Origin: Streptomyces globisporus
GTDB lineage: Bacteria; Actinomycetota; Actinomycetes; Streptomycetales; Streptomycetaceae
Length of the DNA: 64,000 nucleotides
Reading direction: 5' to 3'
Assembly: GCA_014649555.1 (NCBI GenBank)
Contig: BMTG01000014.1
Coordinates: forward strand, 124,001 to 188,000
Each line of letters opens with the position of its first letter. The stretch's first letter is position 1. The notes under the pieces were generated by a model. It saw only the letters and a program-made list of their open reading frames with translations, did not search any database and was not told where the DNA came from. Shown here one piece after another: positions 7,662 to 15,601 of the stretch. The position numbers and the translations under genes were made by a program.

Positions 7662-7982
7662 TCAGGCCGAACCGCTCAGCTGCAGGCCCACCACCCCGCC
7701 GATGACGAGGACGATGCCGATCGCCTTGTGCAGGTTCAGGCGCTGGCCGAAGAACAGCGCGCCGAGCACGGTGATGCCGACACCCGCGACCGACGTCCAC
7801 AGCGCGTAGCCGACGCCGACGTCGAAGGTCAGCAGCGCCTTGCTGAGGAAGAAGGTCGCGGCCGCCCCGCTGGCCAGGGTGATGGACGTCCACTTGCGGT
7901 TCTTGAAGCCCTCGGCCTTCCCGGCGGCGATGGCGACCAGGATTTCGAAGGCGACGGCGACGGCGAGGTAGAGCCAGTGCAT
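7662..7982 (-). CDS. SMR family exporter subunit, first gene of the pair
   Basis: 106 residues, the standard SMR length, from the ATG at 7982 (CTCCC gap after GGAAGGACC). Four helices. The key glutamate is E13 in AVAFEILVAIAAGKAEGF, and GVGYALWTSVAGVGITVLGALFF is helix 3 with the conserved GYALW. It is less Gdx-like than its downstream partner. Paired, unequal SMR genes usually make a heterodimer with fixed topology. Two dyads with TTGCATG cores lie upstream and probably bind the MarR protein. Confidence 0.85.
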   Translation of the reverse strand: MHWLYLAVAVAFEILVAIAAGKAEGFKNRKWTSITLASGAAATFFLSKALLTFDVGVGYALWTSVAGVGITVLGALFFGQRLNLHKAIGIVLVIGGVVGLQLSGSA

Positions 7983-8016
7983 GGGAGGTCCTTCCATGGA
8001 GTGCGCTTGACTGATG

Positions 8017-8098
8017 CTTGCTCGTACATGCAATTGAGTGCCGGCACTGATCCGCTTCGGTGCGCCGCCCTCACGTCGCAGACTCTTGCATGTGCAAG
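8017..8098 (-). promoter_or_regulatory. Two TTGCATG-type dyads upstream of the SMR operon
   Basis: CTTGCATGTGCAAG (8085-8098) is a dyad with 6-bp arms. CTTGCTCGTACATGCAA (8017-8033) is a looser version. Both share TTGCATG (on one strand) with the box before the MarR gene. They bracket the likely promoter of the SMR operon, the arrangement expected for MarR repression. Confidence 0.55.
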
Positions 8099-8147
8099 TA
8101 AGGACTGTCAATCACGACCCCGCGCCCCCATGGGCGACCCCGGATGC

Positions 8148-8555
8148 TCAACTCAGTAACGCGTACGCCGCGTTGAACAGGATCAACGTGTGCACGAACC
8201 GCCCCGCACGCGTGGGCGGGTACCGCCACATCAGCGGCCAGGTGTCACCCCCGAGCGCCGGTACCGGTACGTAACTGATTCGGCCGGTCGCCGAGTTGAA
8301 CGTCGTCACCTCACGCGGCCACGGCCGCCCCGCCGTCGACCCGGGCGGCACGAGGAAGTACACCCCGCGCCGGCCGTTCGACTCGCTGACGACGGGCCCG
8401 GGTTCGCCGCCGACCAGCCCCTCCATCAGGTCGGCCAGTCGCCGCCCCGCGTCACCGTCCACGCGGATCGCGTCGAATTGCACGCCCGCCTTGCGGAGAT
8501 GGAATCCGCACTCCGGAATCCAGTCCGCCGTCACACCGCCATTGGTTGCGTTCAC
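8148..8555 (-). CDS. Conserved hypothetical protein near XRE/DUF397 pair
   Basis: 135 residues from a GTG at 8555; no clear ribosome site. Soluble, Trp/Pro-rich, with ADWIPECGFHLRKAGVQFDAIRVDG at the start and GRRGVYFLVPPGST in the middle. Proteins of this style are commonly found beside XRE/DUF397 regulators in Streptomyces and are sometimes compared with the N-terminal part of primase-polymerase domains; no catalytic residues can be assigned here. Divergent from the XRE gene with a 156-bp spacer. Function unknown. Confidence 0.55.
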   Translation of the reverse strand: MNATNGGVTADWIPECGFHLRKAGVQFDAIRVDGDAGRRLADLMEGLVGGEPGPVVSESNGRRGVYFLVPPGSTAGRPWPREVTTFNSATGRISYVPVPALGGDTWPLMWRYPPTRAGRFVHTLILFNAAYALLS

Positions 8556-8711
8556 GGGACGATTGTGACCCTGATCACCTAGCGTTATCCATGTCTGCCG
8601 AGGTGCGTCGCAAAGCCGTTGACCTGCACGAACTTCGCTGGAGCCGCGTTGAGTTCGACGGCATCAAGTAGTGACCGGTTGAGTTCGGTTGAGTCGAAAA
8701 GAGATCGCGTA

Positions 8712-9548
8712 ATGGCGAGTGCGGAGAACAAGGAAACGGCGAGTCCGATGGCCCGGATGGTGGCCGAGATGGCCCGGACGCTCCGCGTCCAGCGCGGGTG
8801 GACCCAGGAGCAGGAAGGCAAGGAGATCGGCTACTCGGCGGCGGCGATCAGCGCGATGGAGACGTGCGCGCAGCCCGCCAGCGACGCCATGCTGGTCGAG
8901 CTGAACCCGGTCCTGGGGAACGGCACGCCCATCTTCGAGACGGCACGGAAGTACATGCGGATGGAGCGGCTGCCCGAGCAGTTCAAGGACTACGCACTCC
9001 TGGAGGAGGCCGCGCTCAGCCTCCAGTTGTTCGCCACGAACGTCGTCCACGGGCTGTTCCAGACGGAGGCGTACGCGCGGGCGCTGATCGGGGGCGGATA
9101 CCCGCCGCTCGCCGACGAGCGCGTGAAGGAGCTGGTCCAGCTCCGGATGGCGCGGAAGGCCCTCTTCGACCGGGACCCGCTGCCGATGATCGAGGTCATC
9201 CTCGACGAGGCCGTCCTGCGCCGGGTCATCGGCAACGATGAAATCATGCGGGAACAGTTGCTCCATCTCGTGGAGTGCGCCCGGCGGCGTAATGTCACGC
9301 TGCTGGTGCTGCCCCTGGACGCAGGGAAGGACGGGGAGTACGCGGGCGCTCACGGCGAGATGAACCTGCTGGAGACCCCGGAGCACGAGCGCCTCGTCTA
9401 TCTGGACCCTCAGGACGAGAGCCTGCTGATCAGCGACCCCACAAAGGTGAGCACGTATACCCAGCGCTATGCGAAGATCCGGTCACAGGCCCCGGGTCCT
9501 CGTGAATCGCTGGACCTCATCAAGCGGTTGGCAGGAGTGAAGGAATGA
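8712..9548 (+). CDS. XRE-family helix-turn-helix regulator with DUF5753-type domain
   Basis: 278 residues from the ATG at 8712. The HTH is at about 18-70 (RTLRVQRGWTQEQEGKEIGYSAAAISAMETCAQPASD). The remainder is the DUF5753 domain: LEEAALSLQLFATNVVHGLFQTEAYARAL, ILDEAVLRRVIG and LLVLPLDAGKDGEYAGAHGEMNLLE. Its stop overlaps the start of a DUF397 gene (ATGA, 9545-9548). Such pairs are very common in Streptomyces, resemble the BldB/WhiJ-type developmental systems, and may work like toxin-antitoxin or signalling pairs. The role here is unknown. Confidence 0.88.
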   Translation: MASAENKETASPMARMVAEMARTLRVQRGWTQEQEGKEIGYSAAAISAMETCAQPASDAMLVELNPVLGNGTPIFETARKYMRMERLPEQFKDYALLEEAALSLQLFATNVVHGLFQTEAYARALIGGGYPPLADERVKELVQLRMARKALFDRDPLPMIEVILDEAVLRRVIGNDEIMREQLLHLVECARRRNVTLLVLPLDAGKDGEYAGAHGEMNLLETPEHERLVYLDPQDESLLISDPTKVSTYTQRYAKIRSQAPGPRESLDLIKRLAGVKE

Positions 9549-9781
9549 GCAGCACCCTCCGGTGGTTCAAGTCCAGCTACAGCAACTCCAGCGGCGGCAA
9601 CTGCATCGAGGTCGCCTTCGACTGGCGTACGTCCTCCTACAGCAGCGGCAGCGGCGGTGACTGCGTCGAGGTCGCCGCCTGCCCCCACTCCGTCCACGTC
9701 CGTGACTCCAAGGTCTCCGACGGGCCCGTCTTCACCGTCGCGCCCGACGCCTGGTCGGCGTTCGTCACCTGGGCGGAGTGA
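9545..9781 (+). CDS. DUF397 protein with duplicated signature
   Basis: 78 residues, overlapping the XRE gene by four bases. The DUF397 core WFKSSYSNSSGGNCIEVA appears near the start, and a second, very similar block WRTSSYSSGSGGDCVEVA follows at about residue 27. The normal C-terminal half then comes (VRDSKVSDGPVFTVAPDAWSAFV). Standard DUF397 proteins have the first block once, so this one carries a partial internal duplication. Acts with the upstream XRE partner by family knowledge. Confidence 0.88.
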   Translation: MSSTLRWFKSSYSNSSGGNCIEVAFDWRTSSYSSGSGGDCVEVAACPHSVHVRDSKVSDGPVFTVAPDAWSAFVTWAE

Positions 9782-9878
9782 GCCGGGCGCGCACCCCGAC
9801 CGGACCGCCGCTCCCCCGCCCACGGGAACCGGCGGTCCTGCCGTATCAGCTGGTGGGGACCGTGTTAGCGTCGGAATC

Positions 9879-10532
9879 ATGGCAGTACAGCGTGCTGGTG
9901 ACGCGAAACCGGAACCCGAATCGGCGCACCCCACACCACCAGAAGGCCTCAAGAGCCGGGACCGGATCCTGTGGGCCGCCTCGACCATGCTCGGCGAGGG
10001 TGCGGGGGCGGCGCTGAGCGTGCGCGCCGTGGCCGAGCGGGCGCGGGTGAGCACGGGGTCCCTGCGGCACCACTTCCCCACGCAACGCGCGCTCATGGAC
10101 GCCATGTTGAAGGTCGTCTTCGACCTCGTCCTGCCTGAGACCAGCTTCCGCGATACGTCCATTTCTCCGCGTGACCGCCTGCTCGGCTGCGTACAGGGCC
10201 TGCTCGTACCGCCGGACAGCACGCGGGGTGCACGCGAGGCGTGGCTCACGGTGCACGAGCGGTACATCGCCCAGGAGCCCACCCAGGCGATGCGGGCCGA
10301 GTACCAGGCCATGCAGCGCGAGGTGACCCGCCGCGTCGAGGAGTGCCTGAACGTGCTCGTCGAGGAAGGGGCGCTGGCCCCCGGGGACACCACACGGCGC
10401 GCGCGGTTCCTGCTGACGCTGGCCAACGGCGTAGCGATCGAGCAGGTGCTGCCGAGCGAGGACGCCCACATCGCCACCGAGCTGGACATGCTCCGCACGG
10501 GTGTCGACCTCGTGCTGGACAACCGGGTCTGA
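9879..10532 (+). CDS. TetR family transcriptional regulator
   Basis: 217 residues from the ATG at 9879. The TetR DNA-binding domain spans about 25-72 (SRDRILWAASTMLGEGAGAALSVRAVAERARVSTGSLRHHF). The rest is helical, ending LTLANGVAIEQVLPSEDAHIATELDMLRTGVDLVL. It converges on a membrane protein gene on the opposite strand (stops 19 bp apart). The membrane gene's upstream region carries GTGTTAG, a motif also present just before this TetR gene, so a regulatory link is possible but weak. Confidence 0.88.
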   Translation: MAVQRAGDAKPEPESAHPTPPEGLKSRDRILWAASTMLGEGAGAALSVRAVAERARVSTGSLRHHFPTQRALMDAMLKVVFDLVLPETSFRDTSISPRDRLLGCVQGLLVPPDSTRGAREAWLTVHERYIAQEPTQAMRAEYQAMQREVTRRVEECLNVLVEEGALAPGDTTRRARFLLTLANGVAIEQVLPSEDAHIATELDMLRTGVDLVLDNRV

Positions 10533-10550
10533 TCCGGCGCCCCGCGTGCG

Positions 10551-11207
10551 TCAGGTACCGGCTCCGCCGTCCAGGAGCCAGTGGTAACGCATCCGCATGG
10601 CCCGTTCGGTCGCGCCGAGCGCCGCGCCGACGCCTAGCGTGACGTTCAGCCACACCGGCAGCCGCAACGGCGACTCGAAGGTGCCCAACGACTCCGCGAT
10701 GGCCGGGATTTCGGAGATCGGCTGCGCGGCCTGGAGCAGGTTGAGGCCGACCCCGATGAGCAGGAGCACCACGGACACGGCCCCGATGAGAGCGCTGGCA
10801 CCCGGATGCTCGCGGGCGAAGTTCATGCGCCGCCCCTCAGCCGACCGGGGGTCGGGGGCGAGCCGCGTCTCCCTGCCGTCGTCCGCGACGAAGTGGCAGC
10901 GGCGCATGCCCACTTCGCTCCTGCGGACCTCGATGGTCCCGCCGGGGACGGGGAAGCGGGCCGGGAGCTTGGACTCGGCCTCGCAGATCCCGTCCCGGTA
11001 CAGCCGCGCCCGGACCACACCCGACTCGGGGTCGCCGCCGTGCTTGACCTCCACCGTGTACGTCGCGGAGAGGCCGCCGCCCACCGGCAGCGCGATGGAG
11101 AGGAGCGAGCGCCGGGTCATCTGCCACCAGCGGAAGGGCTTCAGCGGCTTCCCGTCGCCCGGCTTCACGCGGCGCTCAATTCGTCGGTCGTTCCAGCTCA
11201 ACCCCAT
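10551..11207 (-). CDS. Two-helix membrane protein of unknown function
   Basis: 218 residues from the ATG at 11207, preceded by GGGAGGG. The first ~135 residues are soluble and strand-rich (ATYTVEVKHGG, GVVRARLYRDGICEAESKLPARF, GGTIEVRRSEVGMRRCHFV). Two transmembrane helices follow (SALIGAVSVVLLLIGVGLNLL and VWLNVTLGVGAALGATE). No family recognised. Upstream AT-rich text with TACTAGTA and GTGTGTTAG (about 11255-11285) may be its promoter and operator; the TetR gene next to it is the obvious candidate regulator. Confidence 0.7.
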   Translation of the reverse strand: MGLSWNDRRIERRVKPGDGKPLKPFRWWQMTRRSLLSIALPVGGGLSATYTVEVKHGGDPESGVVRARLYRDGICEAESKLPARFPVPGGTIEVRRSEVGMRRCHFVADDGRETRLAPDPRSAEGRRMNFAREHPGASALIGAVSVVLLLIGVGLNLLQAAQPISEIPAIAESLGTFESPLRLPVWLNVTLGVGAALGATERAMRMRYHWLLDGGAGT

Positions 11208-11384
11208 GGTGACGCCCTCCCTGATCGTGACCAACACGGTGTGCTACTTCAACCTCCCGATCCAAACTAACACACTGTACTAGTAACGTACGGTGATCAG
11301 AGGGCCCCCGCGTGACAGCAGCGCGAGGGCTTGTGGCTCAATACCTCCATACGGCAGCAACTCAGGGGTGGGGGCACCACGCAC

Positions 11385-12812
11385 ATGACCGGACACACCG
11401 CTCGGACCAGACGTTTCGCGGCACTGGCCGCGACCGCCGCGATGACCGTCGCCGCGACCACGCTCTCCGGGTCGACAGCGGGGGCCACGGCGCTGCCGGT
11501 CCCGCGCGACATCAACGGGGACGGGTACGGGGACATCGTCCTCCCGGCGCCCGGAGCCACCGTCGCGGGCAAGGCGTACGCCGGGGCCGTCGTCGTGCTC
11601 TACGGGTCGGCCAAGGGCGTCTCCGCCGCCAAGCGGGCCGTGATCACGCAGAACTCGCCGGGCGTTCCGGGGACGGCCGAGGAGGGCGACGCCTTCGGCG
11701 CGTCGATCGCCCTCGCGGACCTCGACAAGGACGGGTTCGCGGACATCGTGGTCGGATCGCCGCAGGAGAAGATCGGCTCCAAGCAGTCGGCCGGCGCGGT
11801 CACCGTCCTCTGGGGCGGGAAGAAGGGCCCGGTGTCCGGCGTCGCGCTGCCGACCCTGCTGGAGAGCCAGGGGCAGGCGGGGCGGGACGTCGCCGCCTGG
11901 TCCGGTTCCGACGGGGCACAGGTCCTCGTCGTGAACAACAACAACGCCACCCGCCTGACCGGGCCGTTCAAGCGCTCGGGGAAGATCGTCGCCTCGTCCT
12001 ATCTGCACGACGAGACCGGCTACATGAACGCCGCCGCCTTCGGGGACCTGAACGGTGACAAGGCCGCCGACCGCGTCCTCGTCAACGGCCGCATGGGCGG
12101 TCTGAGCGGCGGAGCCGTCTACGTCAACTCGACGTGGGAGGAGCTCAACCGACTGCACGGCGGCGACGGCCTCTTCGCGGCGGTCGGGGACGTCAACGGG
12201 GACGGTTACGGGGACGTCGTGCTCGGCGACCCCGACGACCCGCACCCGGTGGAGGGGCCCATCGGTCACCTCGGCGGGGCGGTGCACGTGTGGTTCGGGT
12301 CGAAGACGGGTGTGGCGTACGACAAGGCGCCGATGACCATCCACCAGGACACGGCGGGAGTGCCCGGCGGCGGGGAGCGCGACGACGCGTTCGGGGCTTC
12401 GGTCGCGGTCGCGGACCTGAACAAGGACGGGGCGGCCGAGATCATCGTCGGGGCGCCCGGCGAGGCGGTCGGCAAGAAGGCGGACGCCGGGGGCGTCGTG
12501 GTCGTACCCGGTCGGCGTACGGGTCAACTCGGTTCCGGCTCGTACGCGTTCACGCAGGACACCGCCGGGGTGCCGGGCGGGGTGGAGGCCGGGGACCGGT
12601 TCGGCGCGACGGTGAGCGCCGGGGACCTGGACAAGAACGGGCGGCCCGACCTCGTGGTGGGCGCGGCGCAGGAGAACGGCCAGGGCTCGGTGTGGGTTCT
12701 GCCCGGCGGCGCGTCCGGGCCGCTCTACACGTCGTCGGTCTCCTTCGGCCCGGGCTCTCTCGGGCTGTCGAAGAACGACTGGCTGCTGCTGGGCGGCGAC
12801 CACCGGCAGTGA
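11385..12812 (+). CDS. Secreted FG-GAP repeat (integrin-like beta-propeller) protein
   Basis: 475 residues. Residues 1-36 are a signal peptide (ARTRRFAALAATAAMTVAATT...AGA). The rest is a propeller with at least six calcium-binding DxNxDG-type blades: DINGDGYGDIVL, DLDKDGFADIVVG, DLNGDKAADRVLV, DVNGDGYGDVVLG, DLNKDGAAEIIVG and DLDKNGRPDLVVG. Each is followed by an FGASVA-type loop in the complete blades. No enzyme domain is attached. Such proteins are common exported proteins in Streptomyces, probably binding surfaces or ligands. ATG 11385 is chosen because it begins the signal peptide. Confidence 0.88.
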   Translation: MTGHTARTRRFAALAATAAMTVAATTLSGSTAGATALPVPRDINGDGYGDIVLPAPGATVAGKAYAGAVVVLYGSAKGVSAAKRAVITQNSPGVPGTAEEGDAFGASIALADLDKDGFADIVVGSPQEKIGSKQSAGAVTVLWGGKKGPVSGVALPTLLESQGQAGRDVAAWSGSDGAQVLVVNNNNATRLTGPFKRSGKIVASSYLHDETGYMNAAAFGDLNGDKAADRVLVNGRMGGLSGGAVYVNSTWEELNRLHGGDGLFAAVGDVNGDGYGDVVLGDPDDPHPVEGPIGHLGGAVHVWFGSKTGVAYDKAPMTIHQDTAGVPGGGERDDAFGASVAVADLNKDGAAEIIVGAPGEAVGKKADAGGVVVVPGRRTGQLGSGSYAFTQDTAGVPGGVEAGDRFGATVSAGDLDKNGRPDLVVGAAQENGQGSVWVLPGGASGPLYTSSVSFGPGSLGLSKNDWLLLGGDHRQ

Positions 12813-12918
12813 CCCGTACCGCCGTGAGGCACGGAAAGGCGGCGCAGGACCTCGGATATCGTCGAGACCCCGCGCCGCCGCGTGACGTCGCCGGTGTCAC
12901 CCGGCCGGTGTCACCTGA

Positions 12919-13605
12919 CCCCGCGCCGAACTGTCCGCCTGCTTCGGGCAGCGCACGCCGTCCTCATGGCTCCGGCGGCTCGCGGAGGGCGACCACGCCA
13001 CCCGGCAGGAGCTCGACGGCGCGGTCGCCACGTACTTCCGCGAACTCCTGGCGCCCCAGCTGCACGTGATCGACGCCGTGGTGCACACCGACCGCGCGCA
13101 CCACGGCCGGAACGTGCTGGAGGGCGGCTCCCGGCGGTTGCTGAGCACGCTGTCGCCGTCGATCCGCTGGGAGCCGCCGACGCTGGTCGCCGACCACCCG
13201 CGGGACGGCGACCTCCACCTGGGCGGGCGGGGCATCTCGCTGGTCCCGTCCTTCTTCTGCACGGGGCGCCCCATCACGCTCATCAACCCCGGCCTCCGAC
13301 CCGTACTCGTCTACCCCGCGAGCCGCCGCTCCGGACCCGCGGACACGCTCGACGGCCTGCCCGAGCTGCTGGGGCGGACCCGGGCCATGGTCCTGTGCGC
13401 GCTGGCCTCACCGTGCGCGACGGGCGAACTGGCCCGGCGGATCGGGGTGTCGATCGGGACGGCGAGCAAGCACGCGTCGGTGCTGCGCACCGCGAAGCTC
13501 ATCACCAGTACGCGCAGGGGCGGCGAGGTGGTGCACGCCCTGAACGCGCTCGGGCGGGAGCTGGCGCAGGGGCGGAGGGGCGGCTCGTGGTGCTGTGGGG
13601 AGTGA
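12919..13605 (+). pseudogene. ArsR-like winged-helix regulator missing its N-terminus
   Basis: The frame is open from a TGA at 12916-12918 and begins in mid-domain text (CFGQRTPSSWLRRLAEGDHA), with no ATG or GTG before 13066. The C-terminal winged helix is intact: RTRAMVLCALASPCATGELARRIGVSIGTASKHASVLRTAKLITSTRRGGEVV read as ArsR HTH and wing. Complete relatives carry about 100 more residues in front. The sequence before it contains only a direct repeat of GCCGGTGTCACC. It is probably a truncated gene; a short product from GTG 13066 is possible. Confidence 0.65.
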
Positions 13606-13694
13606 GAGCCGCTCCCGGCCTGCTGCCCGAGGCCGCCGGATCGCGGGCCCGCACGCTGCCGGCCGGCCGCAGGTCTGGCGCACGGACCGCCCCC

Positions 13695-14864
13695 TTAGGG
13701 ACGCTCGGGTACGGGGGTTACGGGGCCGCCCTGCTTCGGCACCGTTCCTCGCGGCGCCTCCGAGGCCTCGGGCGTCGCCGAGGTCTCCGGCACCGGCTGC
13801 GGCTCGACCGTACGTCCGAGCGCCCTCCGGGCCAGCCTTGCGGCCGCGGCCCAGAAGCGGTCCGGCAGGAACACCGCGTCGGCGATGATCATCGCGCCCG
13901 AGAACAGCGGCAGGCCCATGAGCACCGCGATGCCGATGTGCATGCCGAGCAGCATCGTCAGCACCGGGTACTTGAGCCTGCCGAACAGCACGAACGGGAA
14001 GGCGACCTGGAGGAGCACGGTCAGGTAGCCGACGACCGCGATGGCGAGCGCCTGCTCGTCCGCCCAGTGGGAGAGCACGGGCCACGGCTGGAAGAGGTCG
14101 AGGTTCAGGACGTAATGCAGCGCGGTTCCGGCTCCCCAGGTGCCGCCCTGCACCTTGTAGAGGCCCGCGGCGCCGTAGAGGAAGCAGACCTGGACACCGA
14201 TCACGAGGAGCCCGCAGTTGTGCACGGCCGTGACCAAGGTGTGTCGTGCGTCGCCGAGCCGCGGTGGGAGGGAGGGCAGCCACCGGCGGCCGGAGGCGCG
14301 GCCGGCTCTCCTGGCATCCAGGGACCACCGGCGGCCGGATGCGGTGAGGACGAGGTAGAGCGCCATCAGGAGGACGAGGTTGTCGCCGCCGTCCGTCATG
14401 AAGATCGACCGCGCGTGGAACGAGGCGACGACGACGGCGAAAAGCACGGAGACCGCGCGCGTCCGCCACCCCAGCAGGAACAGGACGCTGACGACGAGTG
14501 CCGCCGCGTAACAGAGTTCGAAGTACAGGCGGCTGTCGGAGAGGGTCAGCACACTGACCCAGCCGGTCTGGTCGAAGAGCTGCCGGACCAGGTCCGGGGT
14601 CCACGGCGAACCGGGCCCCCAGATCTCGTCGCGGTGCGGGAACTCCCGCAGCAGGAAGACGAGATAGAGCAACCCGTACCCGATGCGCAGCACCGCGATC
14701 GAGTAGAGGGAGAGGGGGCGTTCGGTCAGCAGCGCCCACGCGTGGCGTACCGCGCCCCTCACCCGTACCAGTGGACGGGTCGGGGCGGTGGCCGACTCGG
14801 GCGGACGGGTCGAGCTGTTGGCCGGCTCCGGTTGACGGGTCGAGCCGTTGGCCGTCTCAGGCAT
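13695..14864 (-). CDS. HTTM domain membrane protein
   Basis: 389 residues. After a repetitive N-terminus (NGSTRQPEPANSSTRPPESA) come several transmembrane helices and the horizontally transferred transmembrane (HTTM) domain text: YSIAVLRIGYGLLYLVFLLREFP, FLLGWRTRAVSVLFAVVVASFHARSIFMTDGGDNL. HTTM proteins are related to vitamin K-dependent gamma-carboxylase but usually lack proof of that activity. It overlaps the upstream DUF5819 gene by 8 bp, a pairing seen in other actinobacteria. The substrate is unknown. Confidence 0.85.
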   Translation of the reverse strand: MPETANGSTRQPEPANSSTRPPESATAPTRPLVRVRGAVRHAWALLTERPLSLYSIAVLRIGYGLLYLVFLLREFPHRDEIWGPGSPWTPDLVRQLFDQTGWVSVLTLSDSRLYFELCYAAALVVSVLFLLGWRTRAVSVLFAVVVASFHARSIFMTDGGDNLVLLMALYLVLTASGRRWSLDARRAGRASGRRWLPSLPPRLGDARHTLVTAVHNCGLLVIGVQVCFLYGAAGLYKVQGGTWGAGTALHYVLNLDLFQPWPVLSHWADEQALAIAVVGYLTVLLQVAFPFVLFGRLKYPVLTMLLGMHIGIAVLMGLPLFSGAMIIADAVFLPDRFWAAAARLARRALGRTVEPQPVPETSATPEASEAPRGTVPKQGGPVTPVPERP

Positions 14865-15486
14865 CGGAGGTCACCTTCCACCAGGGCAGGAGCCGCGTCT
14901 CGGCGTTCCTCGTGGCGGCGGTACGGCGGTCGTGGTCCGTACTGCCCTGAGCGGCCACGGGCAGGGTGACCACCCGGAGCTGGATGTTCTCGAACGGCTT
15001 GCCGTCCCGTTCGGCCATGCGGTCGGCGGCGATGTTGCGCAGGTAGCGCTGCATCATCACGGCCCGGTCCGAGCGCGAGAGGTCGTCGCCTCCGTGGAGT
15101 TCGGCGTACGACGTCCAGGACCGGCGCAGCATGTTCTGCGAGGTGTGGCTGGGGAAGGCGTTGTGCTTGATGTCGGAGGCGTCCACGGCGGTCAGGTCGA
15201 ACCAGTCGCTGACCTGGACGGAGCCGTCCGGGGCGGTGTGCGCGGTACGCGCGGAGATCTGCCGGTTGACGGAGTCCGGATCCGGTGCGAACAGCCGCCA
15301 GTTCTGCTCGAAGAAGGGGTAGATCCAGGCGTCCACCTGGGAGTTGAAGCGCTGCGACACCGTATTCGGCGGTGCCACGTGCAAGAACACCAGGCCGACG
15401 TGGGCCAGGGCCGTGGCCAGGCAGAGCGCCACGGCGGTGTTGAGGACTCTTCTGCGTACATGTTCCGTCGTGACTCCACCCAGCAC
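14857..15486 (-). CDS. DUF5819 family protein, partner of HTTM protein
   Basis: 209 residues from a GTG at 15486. One N-terminal membrane anchor (LNTAVALCLATALAHVGLVFLHV) is followed by an exported domain with NSQVDAWIYPFFEQNWRLFAPDPDSVNRQISART, the family's recognisable block. It overlaps the HTTM gene downstream by 8 bp, so both are made together and probably form one membrane unit. Function not known. The start codon is the only candidate that keeps the membrane anchor whole. Confidence 0.8.
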   Translation of the reverse strand: MLGGVTTEHVRRRVLNTAVALCLATALAHVGLVFLHVAPPNTVSQRFNSQVDAWIYPFFEQNWRLFAPDPDSVNRQISARTAHTAPDGSVQVSDWFDLTAVDASDIKHNAFPSHTSQNMLRRSWTSYAELHGGDDLSRSDRAVMMQRYLRNIAADRMAERDGKPFENIQLRVVTLPVAAQGSTDHDRRTAATRNAETRLLPWWKVTSDA

Positions 15487-15532
15487 GTGCCCCAGCCCCG
15501 CCCTGTTTCTTGTCGTCGTCCGTCTCGTGGAA

Positions 15533-15570
15533 GCGCGCGGCGGGGCAGGAGGACATGCCCCGCCGCGCGC
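15533..15570 (-). terminator. Hairpin after the ice-binding-like gene
   Basis: Perfect 15-bp stem GCGCGCGGCGGGGCA / TGCCCCGCCGCGCGC with an 8-nt loop, 30 bp downstream of the ice-binding-like gene's stop and upstream of the DUF5819 start. No T-run is visible, as usual in Streptomyces terminators. Confidence 0.7.
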
Positions 15571-15601
15571 CGGTCAGCCGGCGCGCGTGCCGCGCCGCCG
15601 G

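Noticed and set aside
5697-9781. Prophage or integrative element around the HTH and XRE genes
   Set aside because: No integrase, excision gene, att-like direct repeats or replication genes; XRE/DUF397 pairs are normal Streptomyces genes.
12882-14969. 695-codon open frame on the plus strand
   Set aside because: Arg/Gly/His-rich shadow across three real genes; no recognisable domain and composition typical of the wrong frame in GC-rich DNA.
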